A stretch of 64,000 nucleotides of DNA from Motiliproteus sp041586615 (lineage in GTDB: Bacteria > Pseudomonadota > Gammaproteobacteria > Pseudomonadales > Balneatricaceae): NCBI GenBank assembly GCA_041586615.1, contig JBFGZS010000004.1, forward strand, positions 1-64,000, given 5' to 3'. Numbering within the stretch: position 1 is the first letter of the stretch; each line of letters starts with the position of its first letter. The position numbers were made by a program, and so were the translations under genes. Of this stretch, positions 25,593 through 33,609 are shown piece after piece. The notes under the pieces were generated by a model. The model searched no databases. It was not told the origin of the DNA and was given only the letters and a program-made list of their open reading frames with translations.

Positions 25593-25995
25593 CGCTTACT
25601 CCCCGTCCACCAGCCAGGTCAGAAGCTCCCTATGGCCGGCCGTCTTATCTCGGCGCTTGCCGTCGGCCAGCTTTGCCGGTCGTGGCGAGGACCGATTTGA
25701 GCCAGTTTTCGAACTATTTTGAGGCGAATAGTGGCTCTATTTAACGAAAAACAGCGTGAAAAATGGCCCCTTTTAGCTTAAGAGAACCGGCTTTTCCGCC
25801 CGCCTGCATGGATGCAGGTGGTAGAGCAACGCAGGAGCCGTTGCCGAATAGATCAGTGTTAAGTCCGACAGGCTGCTAGGAAAAGAGGTGTTCGGCGTCG
25901 CTGTAAGTAGCAAGGGTAAAGACGTCACTGGCGCACATGTAATCAATACCCGTGCCGTTCAGGCGCAAAATAAACATAACAATGAAGGATCTATT
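25593..25995. other. Intergenic region before sstT with palindromic element
   Basis: Around 400 bases of mixed composition. CCTGCAT-GG-ATGCAGG (25803-25818) is a perfect palindrome around GCATGGATGC, and is followed by GGTGGTAGAGCAACGCAGGAGCCG, resembling repeated palindromic elements of marine Gammaproteobacteria. No gene recognised. A GAAGGA ribosome site precedes the sstT ATG. Confidence 0.4.
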
Positions 25996-27249
25996 ATGAA
26001 TCAAGCAAAGTCCCTTTTAACCCGAATCGCAAACGGCCGTTTGGTGACCCAAATTGTCGTCGGTATTATCGCCGGAGTTGCGCTTGCCAGCATCTCGCCT
26101 GATTCAGCCAAATCGATTGCCTTTCTCGGTGGCTTATTTGTCAGTGCACTGAAAGCCGTCGCTCCCATTCTGGTTTTTGTATTGGTGGCCTCATCGATAG
26201 CGAATCAGAAAAAAGGGGCTCACACCAATGTGCGGCCTATCGTCATCTTGTATTTGTTCGGTACATTGGCTGCGGCACTGACCGCCGTGACACTTAGTTT
26301 CCTGTTCCCAATCACCTTGACCCTGGTGACCAACAGCGCAACGGTCAACCCGCCCCAGGGTATTGGCGAAGTCATCAATACGTTACTCTTTAATGTGGTT
26401 GATAACCCCATCCATGCACTGATGACGGGTAACTTCATCGGTATTTTGGCCTGGGCAATCGGTCTTGGTCTTGCACTTCATCATGCTACAGATGCCACAA
26501 AACAGGTTTTTTCAGATATTTCTAACGGTGTATCGAGCATTGTTAAAGTTGTTATTCGCTTAGCCCCCATCGGTATTTTTGGCTTAGTCGCCATGACCTT
26601 TGCAGAAACCGGTTTTGATGCATTGGCAGGCTACTCTCACCTGTTAGCCGTATTGCTGGGTGCTATGGCCATTATTGCGCTTGTTGTTAACCCATTGATT
26701 GTTTTTGCTAAAACAAAACGTAATCCATACCCCTTGGTATTTACTTGCCTGCGTGAAAGTGGCGTAACAGCCTTCTTTACTCGCAGCTCTGCAGCGAATA
26801 TCCCTGTAAATATGGAGCTTTGTAAGCGTCTCGATCTACATGAGGATACCTATTCTGTTTCCATCCCTCTCGGTGCAACCATCAACATGGCGGGTGCGGC
26901 AATCACGATCACTGTACTTACCCTGGCAGCCGTTCATACCCTCGGTATACAGGTCGATATTGCGACCGCAGTATTACTCAGTGTTGTTGCTGCGGTTTCT
27001 GCTTGTGGTGCTTCCGGTGTAGCTGGGGGGTCACTGCTGTTGATTCCTCTCGCCTGTAGCCTGTTTGGCATTTCAGACGATGTTGCCATGCAGGTGGTTG
27101 CTGTTGGCTTTATTGTTGGTGTCGTTCAAGATTCTGCTGAAACGGCGCTCAACAGCTCAACGGACGTATTATTTACGGCTGCATCTGAAACTGCAGCAGT
27201 AGATGAGACGCAAACAGCAACGTCTTCAGTGGCAAAAAGCACTGCGTAA
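25996..27249 (+). CDS. sstT: Na+/serine-threonine symporter SstT
   Basis: A 417-residue dicarboxylate/amino acid:cation symporter (E. coli SstT 414 aa). The N-terminus MNQAKSLLTRIANGRLVTQIVVGIIAGV, the ESGVTAFFTRSSAANIPVNMELCKRL loop and SIPLGATINMAGAAITITVLTLA are typical of SstT. It imports serine and threonine with Na+, fitting its place after the threonine-degrading kbl-tdh pair. A longer frame starts at 25888, but GAAGGA and homology favour 25996. Codons end in A/T more often than in neighbouring genes, and G+C looks lower, hinting at acquisition from another gammaproteobacterium. The terminal ~20 residues are Thr/Ala-rich. Confidence 0.94.
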   Translation: MNQAKSLLTRIANGRLVTQIVVGIIAGVALASISPDSAKSIAFLGGLFVSALKAVAPILVFVLVASSIANQKKGAHTNVRPIVILYLFGTLAAALTAVTLSFLFPITLTLVTNSATVNPPQGIGEVINTLLFNVVDNPIHALMTGNFIGILAWAIGLGLALHHATDATKQVFSDISNGVSSIVKVVIRLAPIGIFGLVAMTFAETGFDALAGYSHLLAVLLGAMAIIALVVNPLIVFAKTKRNPYPLVFTCLRESGVTAFFTRSSAANIPVNMELCKRLDLHEDTYSVSIPLGATINMAGAAITITVLTLAAVHTLGIQVDIATAVLLSVVAAVSACGASGVAGGSLLLIPLACSLFGISDDVAMQVVAVGFIVGVVQDSAETALNSSTDVLFTAASETAAVDETQTATSSVAKSTA

Positions 27250-27544
27250 TCACTGATGGTTAACGGCTAAATAGAGTCCTCTCAGTGAGTCAGCGTGTCA
27301 CCGCTTGGCGGTGATGCCCTGACAACTGAAGAGGATTGCTGGCGACCTATCGGTGTCTTCCCCACCCTCAATAGCGCATGCTTCCGGTGCAACCGCGGCC
27401 CCATTGACCCAGTGCGCAGCGTATCCGCAGGGCGGCGAAGCGGGGCTTGGTGGCACAGAAAAGCGTTTTTCGACTCAGGCATAGTCAACAAATTGGATCA
27501 GCGGGGGTTAATACCCAAGCCGGGACGCTAGTACTTCGGCTTGA
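27250..27544. other. Intergenic region after sstT
   Basis: A perfect hairpin TCACCGC-TTG-GCGGTGA (27298-27314) about 50 bases after the sstT stop may mark its mRNA end, though no T-run follows. The rest holds no recognised gene; short frames on both strands lack family features. Confidence 0.4.
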
Positions 27545-27573
27545 TTGACAAATGTCATATCCATTGCTATCGT
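27545..27573 (+). promoter_or_regulatory. Sigma-70-like promoter for candidate small RNA
   Basis: TTGACA (27545-27550, perfect -35) and TATCGT (27568-27573, four of six matches to the -10 consensus) are separated by the ideal 17 bases. A perfect -35 hexamer at optimal spacing in a gene-free strand is notable because a strong intrinsic terminator lies ~85-105 bases downstream. Confidence 0.5.
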
Positions 27574-27579
27574 GATGCT

Positions 27580-27679
27580 TAGCGTTATTGGATAGCGCTA
27601 TCCCCTGAAATGTTTGGTTTTATACGCATCACCTGTAGTGCAGTAATCTTTTTTTGCCGGGTTTTCCCGGCTTTTTTTT
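27580..27679 (+). ncRNA. Candidate small RNA, about 100 nt
   Basis: Between the promoter-like elements above and a textbook intrinsic terminator there is no open frame with a ribosome site. The predicted transcript contains a perfect palindrome GGATAGCGCTATCC (27590-27603) able to form a small hairpin, an unpaired A/U-rich middle, then the terminator. The size and layout match Hfq-type regulatory RNAs. No known sRNA family recognised. The start point is inferred from the -10 position. Confidence 0.4.
27656..27679 (+). terminator. Strong Rho-independent terminator
   Basis: GCCGGG-TTTT-CCCGGC followed by eight T residues. It is preceded by seven T residues, so transcription arriving from the left also passes a U-rich Hfq-site-like segment. 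It is oriented forward, away from sstT (400 bases upstream), and toward the convergent M48 gene. Confidence 0.85.
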
Positions 27680-27704
27680 GCCTGTCAGGCGACGGTCTCA
27701 TCGG

Positions 27705-28649
27705 TTAATCCCAGGGTCTCCAGAATCGCTGCACCCGGTTGGGCGCGCGCAGGGGTGGGAGTTGCCGACTCGTATAGGGTTGCAGCCGAATTAAGGGGCT
27801 GTGCGGCGAGGGCATTATCGCCTCCAGGCGTCGAATTCGCTCCTCCGTTGGGGGATGAGTACGTATCTGTGACGGCTCATGCCGGCGGCGGTTGGGAAAC
27901 ATCAGCGTTTGTAGCAGCCCGTATTCCGGCGGTTCCAATTGCCGCAAGGCGCAAATCAGCGGGCGTGGCGAGCCGATAAGTTCTGCGCTGCCACGGTCGG
28001 CCTCATACTCGCGTGTTCGCGACAGGGCTAGCTGCAGGATCAGGCTCAAGTATGGCGTCATAAGCAATAACAGGATTGGTAACAGGTCGATCTCCAGATC
28101 GGTGACCAGAAGTAGCGGCAGACTCACCAGCAACAACATCAGCCCCAACAAAGACAGCACCTGAGCCAGTCGACTGGCGAGATCGGCAAAGCCCATCAAG
28201 CGCAGATCGTTGTGGCGAATATGGCTGATTTCGTGACCCAGAACTCCCAGAATCGCTTCACGGCTCAGCTGGTTCAGCAGACCATCGGATAAGACGATGG
28301 CCGATTGTGCGGGGGAGCCGACCGCAAACGCGTTGACCAGCGGGCTGGCAAAATAATAGAGATGGGGCGTGGCGGGCAGTTCGGCTCTGTGAGCCAGTAT
28401 GTCGAGGGCCTGGCTTAGGTCTGGAATCTGCTCAGGATACAACCGGCGAGCGCCATAGAGGCGTAACGTCAGTTGTGGCGAGATATTGGGATTGAACAGG
28501 TAAACCAGCACGATAGCGATCAGTGCGCCAAGGGTGCCTTCCATGCCGCCGATATACCAGCAAGGAAAGCCCACCAACACCCCGAGCCCGGCAATCAATA
28601 GCGCCGAGTGTAGGCGATTATAAAAGCGTTGTTTGAGCGAGGAGTGCAT
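27705..28649 (-). CDS. M48-family membrane zinc metallopeptidase (HtpX-like)
   Basis: A 314-residue protein. Two N-terminal helices (~15-55) precede the peptidase domain with the zinc motif HEISH (139-143) and the third ligand region TREYEADRGSAELIG (~215). A pair of hydrophobic segments (~160-205) lies between them, as in HtpX. LVNAFAVGSPAQSAIVLSDGLLNQLSREAILGVLGHE is the typical lead-in. The C-terminus has PTEERIRRLEAI, the usual end of the M48 domain, and a basic tail. It is a likely inner-membrane quality-control protease. Longer and less similar than E. coli HtpX (293 aa), so I give no symbol. Confidence 0.88.
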   Translation of the reverse strand: MHSSLKQRFYNRLHSALLIAGLGVLVGFPCWYIGGMEGTLGALIAIVLVYLFNPNISPQLTLRLYGARRLYPEQIPDLSQALDILAHRAELPATPHLYYFASPLVNAFAVGSPAQSAIVLSDGLLNQLSREAILGVLGHEISHIRHNDLRLMGFADLASRLAQVLSLLGLMLLLVSLPLLLVTDLEIDLLPILLLLMTPYLSLILQLALSRTREYEADRGSAELIGSPRPLICALRQLEPPEYGLLQTLMFPNRRRHEPSQIRTHPPTEERIRRLEAIMPSPHSPLIRLQPYTSRQLPPLRAPNRVQRFWRPWD

Positions 28650-29052
28650 CTCGACCTCAATGGTTCATTGTGCTGTTGAGGTTAAACGATCGGCGCTGAC
28701 CCCTGAATATTATAAAGCCTAGCATTTTCTGTGCATTTGTTGCACGGTCTAGGCGAAAGGCGGCAGGGCCTGCGGTATGACACCGGCACACCGGGATGCG
28801 CTTCAAGTCATGCAGGCTGTTCCCATGCGGTCGGTGACTGTCCTTTTCAATCGTTTTTTAACCGGCTGTTTTCAACAGGCATTATTCGCACGTCTTTATC
28901 TGCAGGCTTTTGGACGTGGGCACGGTTGTTTTATCTATCGGTTGGCTGTTTCGGGGCTTTTTGTATGCCGTCCCGCGCAGGTCAGAGGCTGGTAATCTGG
29001 CGAGCATCCAAGGACAATGGCCGCCTGAATGATCTTGATACGGGACTGTGTT
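28650..29052. other. Intergenic region, nothing recognised
   Basis: About 400 bases between the divergent M48 and XRE-cupin genes. Open forward frames here show no family features. It presumably holds both promoters. Confidence 0.35.
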
Positions 29053-29655
29053 ATGTCGCTTGATTCATCCGCCACCGCGCAGCGTAAGTCGCCCAATCTT
29101 GGTTTGGCGCTCAAGCAGGAGCGAAAAGCCCTAGGCTTAAATCTGGCCCAGCTGGCAGAGCGTTGCGGCGTCTCCCGCTCGATGCTGTCAGAGATTGAAC
29201 GCGGTAATGCCAATCCCACGTTTACCACATTGTGGAATATCACCCAGGCGCTGGGTGTCTCCATCGATGAGCTGGCGAGCCGTTGCCAGGAACGCCCCTT
29301 GGCGTTTATCGAGAGGCTGAGTCGCCAGCAGACACCGCAGATGACCAGTGACGATGGCGGCTGTCAGTTACGCGCGCTAAACCCGTTATCGACCGCCACC
29401 GAATTTGAGTGGTATGAGCTGAGTTTTCGCCCGGGCGGTGTTCTGAATTCTGCGCCGCATGCACTAGGCACCGTGGAGCATCTGTCGGTCACCGCCGGAC
29501 AGCTGCGCGTCAGCCTAAGCGGTGAACTGGAGGAGCAGGTCGAGGAGGGCGCAACACTGCGCTACCCCGCCGATGTTCGTCACTGTATTTCAAACCGCGG
29601 CCAGGTTGAAGCACGGGGTTTTCTGGTGCTGCAACGCGCAGTTCCCCGTCGCTGA
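29053..29655 (+). CDS. XRE-family regulator with cupin effector domain
   Basis: A 200-residue protein. The N-terminal helix-turn-helix (~15-70) reads LKQERKALGLNLAQLAERCGVSRSMLSEIERGNANPTFTTLW; the C-terminal cupin (~105-195) has YELSFRPGGVLNSAPHALGTVEHLSVTAGQLRVSLSGE and ends VEARGFLVLQ. Such regulators bind DNA as dimers and sense small ligands through the cupin barrel. I took the ATG at 29053 because the frame's earlier ATG (29029) adds eight residues with no family match; the ribosome site is weak for both. Target genes are not obvious from the neighbours. Confidence 0.88.
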   Translation: MSLDSSATAQRKSPNLGLALKQERKALGLNLAQLAERCGVSRSMLSEIERGNANPTFTTLWNITQALGVSIDELASRCQERPLAFIERLSRQQTPQMTSDDGGCQLRALNPLSTATEFEWYELSFRPGGVLNSAPHALGTVEHLSVTAGQLRVSLSGELEEQVEEGATLRYPADVRHCISNRGQVEARGFLVLQRAVPRR

Positions 29656-29701
29656 TTATCGGGGCAATGCAACCGGTCACGGACGCCCCTTGCCCCGGTC
29701 T

Positions 29702-30199
29702 TCAGGGACAGGGAGAGTGATGACGAAAGGCTTGCACGGCCAGTGTGGTTTCATTGCGATGCAGGGTCTGCGGGTTTGCCTGCAGAAAAGAGACAACCAG
29801 GGTGGCAGCGTCTTTGTGCGATAGTGAGGGCGAGTCGAGACAGAAATAGGCATCGTTGCCGGCTTTGCGCCGGTAAAGGCTGTTGGTTTCCCGTATTCCT
29901 TGCAGCAAACCGTAGCAGTAGGCCATGTCGGCGGGGTTGTTATAGCGACGGCTGTCGGGATCAAAGTTGATCGCTACCTGACAGCGCTGTAAAAGGTAGT
30001 TGCCATCGGCGTAAGCCGGCAGGGGCAGCGCGAGTAATAGCCCTGACAGTAATACTCTTGTGAGTAATACCCTTGTTAGTAATACCCTTGTTAGTAATAC
30101 CCTTGTTAGTAATACCCAGACCCGTAACCCTAACGGGGGGGGGATGCGCCGGCCCGTTAGCGCGAGGATAGTGATCAGATCCGTATTGGTGTTAGGCAT
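29702..30199 (-). CDS. Rap1a/Tai-like secreted protein with repeat-built signal peptide
   Basis: A 165-residue exported protein. The mature part after PAYA-D has the Rap1a/Tai immunity pattern: YLLQRCQVAIN, MAYCYGLLQGI, DAYFCLDSP, then ATLVVSFLQANPQTLHRNETTLAVQAF and a final SPCP; four cysteines can form disulfides. In type VI systems such proteins neutralise peptidoglycan amidase effectors in the periplasm, but no T6SS genes are nearby and many orphan members have unknown roles. The signal core is four-plus copies of VLLTR from a 15-bp tandem repeat. The ATG at 30199 has AAGGAG ten bases upstream; a further ATG at 30238 has a poorer site. Confidence 0.72.
   Translation of the reverse strand: MPNTNTDLITILALTGRRIPPPLGLRVWVLLTRVLLTRVLLTRVLLTRVLLSGLLLALPLPAYADGNYLLQRCQVAINFDPDSRRYNNPADMAYCYGLLQGIRETNSLYRRKAGNDAYFCLDSPSLSHKDAATLVVSFLQANPQTLHRNETTLAVQAFRHHSPCP
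30048..30117. repeat. 15-bp tandem repeat, ~4.7 copies
   Basis: Units AGTAATACCCTTGTT at 30063, 30078 and 30093 are perfect, with a variant first copy at 30048 and a partial last at 30108. On the reverse strand each unit codes VLLTR within the signal peptide of the Rap1a-like protein, so copy-number changes stay in frame and only lengthen or shorten the hydrophobic core. Confidence 0.92.
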
Positions 30200-30453
30200 G
30201 CCTGGTTTTCTCCTTTTGTCAGGCGTTCCTGTTGACATAACAGATACCTGTCTGCGTGATCCGTGTCAAATAAGTGTCGAAATGAACGTGTGTAGAGCCG
30301 TGTTTCACGCAGGTTGGCGCTTATAATGCGCCTTCTTTGTGTTATCTAGGGTGCCCCTTCTCAAGACCAGCCTTTGCGGTAGACTGGGTACCCACACGCT
30401 TAATGGATTATTCCGGACCGGCAGCGGTTGCCGCTCGATAACAGGCCTTTTCT

Positions 30454-31542
30454 ATGTCAGCAAAAATTGCGCATTTTTTTCTTGTTGAGCGAAGTAAAAG
30501 AACTGCCCCCGATACGTACGGTGCGCAGTTACCGCTGCAACGGATCGCGCCATTTTACGATGCGCTGAATCGGGATTGTCGGTTTGCCAAGCTGGTACTC
30601 CCGGACGTAACGGTGCTCTGTTTCAGCTTTTTTAAACGTCCTTTTGTCTGCGACCTGGTTGTGGTGATCCGCGATGCCAGTCATCACAGCAAAAAGGTCA
30701 TGGCGTCTGAAGTACGCGCCCTGGCCGCTAAAACCCTGCACGTTCATGCGTCCGCGCTGGTGCATGACGAGTACCACCATCGGGTGCTATGGCTTAACCA
30801 GGGGGTGCAGCAGAATGAATTTGATAATCTCTTAAAACTATTCAGTGGCGAGGATGTGCGCAGTGCCGAGACGCCAGCGCGACAAGATTTCGGCCGTTAT
30901 TGGTTGATGCATCATCCCGAGGGCTTTGTGTTTGCCGGACGGGAAGAGAGTGAGTTTGTCCGTATTCTGACCATGTATGCGCTGGCGCTCGCGTATCATT
31001 TTCAGATCAGCCAGTTGGTCAACCGTCTGGCGACGCTCGCAGAAACCGGTGGCGATCAGCTGATGGCGGCCCGTCAGGATTGCTGCCGGTTCCGAAGCCT
31101 GTATTTTTTTCTGAACCCGATTCGTCCCGCCTACAAAAAACTATACGCGGTGTATGGTTTTATGGCGACCGACCTTGGAATGGCGGCGCTGGAAAAAGAG
31201 CTGTTGCATAAGGATCAAGCGGTCAGTGACCTGGTGCAGATCAAGTTATCTCGGAGTCATTTATCTTCTATGGATATGGGGCGCTGGAATGATGGCGAAG
31301 TAACCCGGGATCGTGAACGATTGGTCGCCGACCGGCAGTCTGCGCCTCTGGCGGATAAACCGGTGTTATGGCCAAAACGCGCGCTGCGGGTGGGATTCTG
31401 GCTGCTGTTACTTGCTATCGCCGTGCTGGCGCTGGAGACCCCTACGCAGGAGTATTGGCCGATGCTGGATAAAGGGCTCTTCAATCTACGCGAGTTGCTG
31501 AAGCCCTTGCAACGCGTTGCTACAGCCTTGGCGGGTGCTTGA
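30454..31542 (+). CDS. Hypothetical tail-anchored protein, 362 residues
   Basis: I do not recognise a family. The first ~290 residues look soluble and mixed alpha/beta with hydrophobic strands such as VTVLCFSFFKRPFVCDLVVVIRD and helical stretches in the middle (ILTMYALALAYHFQISQLVNRLATLAE). A basic segment (WPKRALRVG) precedes one transmembrane helix (~318-336, FWLLLLAIAVLALE), leaving a short ~25-residue tail. The layout suggests a cytoplasmic domain fixed to the inner membrane by its C-terminus. ATG at 30454 follows TTTTCT with no strong ribosome site. Reasonable codon use and length make it a real gene. It converges on the lytic transglycosylase gene. Confidence 0.7.
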   Translation: MSAKIAHFFLVERSKRTAPDTYGAQLPLQRIAPFYDALNRDCRFAKLVLPDVTVLCFSFFKRPFVCDLVVVIRDASHHSKKVMASEVRALAAKTLHVHASALVHDEYHHRVLWLNQGVQQNEFDNLLKLFSGEDVRSAETPARQDFGRYWLMHHPEGFVFAGREESEFVRILTMYALALAYHFQISQLVNRLATLAETGGDQLMAARQDCCRFRSLYFFLNPIRPAYKKLYAVYGFMATDLGMAALEKELLHKDQAVSDLVQIKLSRSHLSSMDMGRWNDGEVTRDRERLVADRQSAPLADKPVLWPKRALRVGFWLLLLAIAVLALETPTQEYWPMLDKGLFNLRELLKPLQRVATALAGA

Positions 31543-31576
31543 GCGGGATGCGATGCCGTGCGATCGTTGAGTGGAT

Positions 31577-32557
31577 TTATTTATGCCGATAACCAGGATC
31601 ACTATTTTCAGATTGCCGGTATCGTCGGGGCCGGTCATGGGGTTTTGGCCTGATACGGCTGGTGGCGCTAATGCTTGCGTGCGGCGAGATACGGGTGAGC
31701 GAGACCGTTGCGATATCGACGGCAGGGTTCTCCGGCCTTTCTGCGCGTAGGTAACGGCGTGGGACGGGTGCGCGCGCGCTGACCCGTGACGGTTGAGGGG
31801 GTGTGAGTCGCAGGCGTTGCGGGGGCGTTTTAACCTTCGGTCTAGCTATCCGCTGTAGATCGTGCCGCACCGGTGCGGAGCGCTGCACCGGCGTCTGGCA
31901 ATAGGGCAACGACTGGGCTGCCTGGCGTATCTGACGATGCTGTTCGTTGTCGCGCAAGGCGCGCCAGTAGCGGGCGCCCCCCAGCCACTGCGCGCCCTCG
32001 GCACGCCCCGCAAGCCGGTTATCTCCGCCGATCCAGCGATTCAGAATACGCACCGCGCAGCGTAGATTCTGGCGTGGATTGTGCAGACTCTGCGCCGTTT
32101 CAAGCTCGCAGCCATAGGCCTGGGCGCTCTCGTAGGATATCTGCAATAGCCCGCGGCTGATGACCGGTTTTCCTGCGCGGTCGTTAAAATTTTCCTGGTA
32201 TCGGCCCGAAGGGCTGTGATTACTTTCCGATTTGGCCATAAATGCCAGGAGTTCTGACCAGAATGCACGGCGCAATGGCGGAGAGAGTACCGGGTAACGC
32301 GGGCAGTAATCGGTAATATCTTCAGGGCTGGCGTGGATTAGCGGTTGTCCCAGCTCGCGAACGGCCTGACTGGCGTACTGGCGGTAGTCGTGCTGAGGAA
32401 ATTGCCATTGTTGCAGTTCGGCGTCTGCCAGCCTATTGAATACCGGGTTGGCCGAAGCGTCGGTTGCCAGTATTCCGACCATCAGTATTCCGACTACCAG
32501 CATTGCGGCCAACCGCCGGCAGCCATGGATCGTGAGCCTTAGCGCAGAAAGCGTCAT
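31577..32557 (-). CDS. Lytic transglycosylase (SLT domain) family protein
   Basis: A 326-residue protein with an N-terminal signal/anchor (~15-36, ending DASA-N). The SLT-like domain (~90-215) has the catalytic ES pair in AKSESNHSPSG (E111) and the GLLQIS motif (136-141), then CAVRILNRWIGGDNRL and QWLGGARYWRAL. It would cleave the MurNAc-GlcNAc bond of peptidoglycan from the periplasmic side. The C-terminal ~100 residues are Pro/Arg-rich and basic (APVRHDLQRIARPKVK), likely disordered. E111 is the predicted acid/base; the flanking sequence diverges from classical Slt70, so the subfamily is uncertain. Confidence 0.82.
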   Translation of the reverse strand: MTLSALRLTIHGCRRLAAMLVVGILMVGILATDASANPVFNRLADAELQQWQFPQHDYRQYASQAVRELGQPLIHASPEDITDYCPRYPVLSPPLRRAFWSELLAFMAKSESNHSPSGRYQENFNDRAGKPVISRGLLQISYESAQAYGCELETAQSLHNPRQNLRCAVRILNRWIGGDNRLAGRAEGAQWLGGARYWRALRDNEQHRQIRQAAQSLPYCQTPVQRSAPVRHDLQRIARPKVKTPPQRLRLTPPQPSRVSARAPVPRRYLRAERPENPAVDIATVSLTRISPHASISATSRIRPKPHDRPRRYRQSENSDPGYRHK

Positions 32558-32644
32558 CGGATATGGCGCAGTAGATTGTTGAGGTCTAGAGGCATGTAAG
32601 CCTGTATCGGCGTTAATGGCCGTTACTTGAGTGTTGAGGCTGTT

Positions 32645-32686
32645 TTATGCCTTGGATAGCGGCATAACCTGATGCCAGGTTAATAA
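32645..32686 (+). repeat. Modular intergenic repeat, short copy D
   Basis: TTATGCC (32645-32651) pairs with GGCATAA (32661-32667); alternatively AACCTG-ATGC-CAGGTT can fold. The element ends ATGCCAGGTTAATAA, the same 3' end as copies A and B (GTGCCAGGTTAAT). It lacks the TAAGGCGG lead-in. It lies between the outer-membrane protein gene and the transglycosylase gene. Confidence 0.6.
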
Positions 32687-32696
32687 GTTAGCTTAT

Positions 32697-32726
32697 GCCC
32701 CTCTGAACGACAGGATTCAGAGGGGC
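32697..32726. terminator. Perfect 11-bp hairpin after the outer-membrane protein gene
   Basis: GCCCCTCTGAA (32697-32707) and TTCAGAGGGGC (32716-32726) are exact complements around an 8-base loop. It begins 20 bases past the stop of the reverse-strand outer-membrane protein gene. There is no long T-run, so termination efficiency is uncertain, but position and stem strength favour a terminator or 3' stabiliser. Confidence 0.55.
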
Positions 32727-32746
32727 GTGGTGCTTATGTCGGGTGG

Positions 32747-33340
32747 TTATTTGAAGTACAGACGCCCGAAGACGCGGGCGCTACTGTCGCCGTCCAGGTA
32801 GTTGTAGCCAACGCCAACGGCCATGCCGCTCTGAACGTGATAAAGCCCTTCGGCGCCGAAACCAATATCACCGTTGTTGATGACATTCTCGTAGGCGAAG
32901 CCGGCTTTAACCTCGACCTGACGCTGAACCATGCTTTTGACGCCGACGCCGACCCGGTAACCGTACTCACCCTGATCTTTGGACGTGGCCGTGCGGATAT
33001 CGGTGTCGATCAAGACCAGCTCGTAGTAGATATCCGTCAGTTCGCTGCGGGTATAGTGGCCGCCAAGACCGATTTCTTGCGCATCGTAGTCCAGTTTAAC
33101 GCCGTTCTGACGTCCGCGTTGATCGCTCAGGCGAGCCGTCAGGTAAATATCCTGATTTATATCAAAGGAGCCTTCCAGGCGCAGTCCGTCCACGGAGACC
33201 GTGCCGCCTGAGAGACTGATATCCTGATCAACATAGCCGGCTTCAATATAGGTGTAGGCAGGGCCGGCGGCGAGTGCGGTGCTGCTTGTCGCAGCGACGA
33301 GAACGGAGCCCAGCAGGGTGTTTTGAATCCGTGATTGCAT
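32747..33340 (-). CDS. Small outer-membrane beta-barrel protein
   Basis: A 197-residue protein. A cleavable signal peptide (TSSTALA-A, ~25 residues) precedes alternating hydrophobic/polar strands: YTYIEAGYVDQDI, LEGSFDINQDIYLTARLS, IGLGGHYTRSELTDIYYELVLI, VEVKAGFAYENV and a final MAVGVGYNYLDGDSSARVFGRLYF. About eight strands can be drawn, as in OmpX/OmpA-type barrels. The aromatic residue near the C-terminus (RLYFK) resembles the Bam recognition end. No function can be assigned beyond an outer-membrane or surface role. Confidence 0.78.
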   Translation of the reverse strand: MQSRIQNTLLGSVLVAATSSTALAAGPAYTYIEAGYVDQDISLSGGTVSVDGLRLEGSFDINQDIYLTARLSDQRGRQNGVKLDYDAQEIGLGGHYTRSELTDIYYELVLIDTDIRTATSKDQGEYGYRVGVGVKSMVQRQVEVKAGFAYENVINNGDIGFGAEGLYHVQSGMAVGVGYNYLDGDSSARVFGRLYFK

Positions 33341-33538
33341 GGTAAGTCTTCCTGAGTAGTAGGGTGAAACGGTGTAGGACTATTGCGTGACGCCTGTGCG
33401 TATGGCGCTCTGTGAGGCTATTGTAGCTAGGGATGGCCTGTGAGCCTAGCCGGTGACGAAAAAAGGTGAGACAGGGTTTTATTCGATAAAAGCCGTTGAA
33501 TATTTAGGGAATATAATCACGACCTCCGCTATCGTGAC

Positions 33539-33571
33539 CGCCCTGGCAAGAAACAATGGCGTGCCAGGGCG
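33539..33571. terminator. 10-bp hairpin near the marC 3' end
   Basis: CGCCCTGGCA (33539-33548) pairs with TGCCAGGGCG (33562-33571) around a 13-base loop. It lies ~40 bases past the marC stop on the reverse strand. There is no T-run, so it is a possible mRNA end structure rather than a canonical terminator. Confidence 0.4.
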
Positions 33572-33609
33572 ACGTCTGATGGGGCTCGGGGCGCAGTAAC
33601 GCTTGATGG

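Noticed and set aside
30048..30117. Short tandem repeat considered as a CRISPR array
   Set aside because: Units are contiguous 15-mers with no spacers, lie inside a coding frame, and no cas gene is present.
29702..30199. Type VI secretion immunity gene as a definite call
   Set aside because: The domain pattern fits Rap1a/Tai, but no effector or secretion gene is in the window; reported as family resemblance only.
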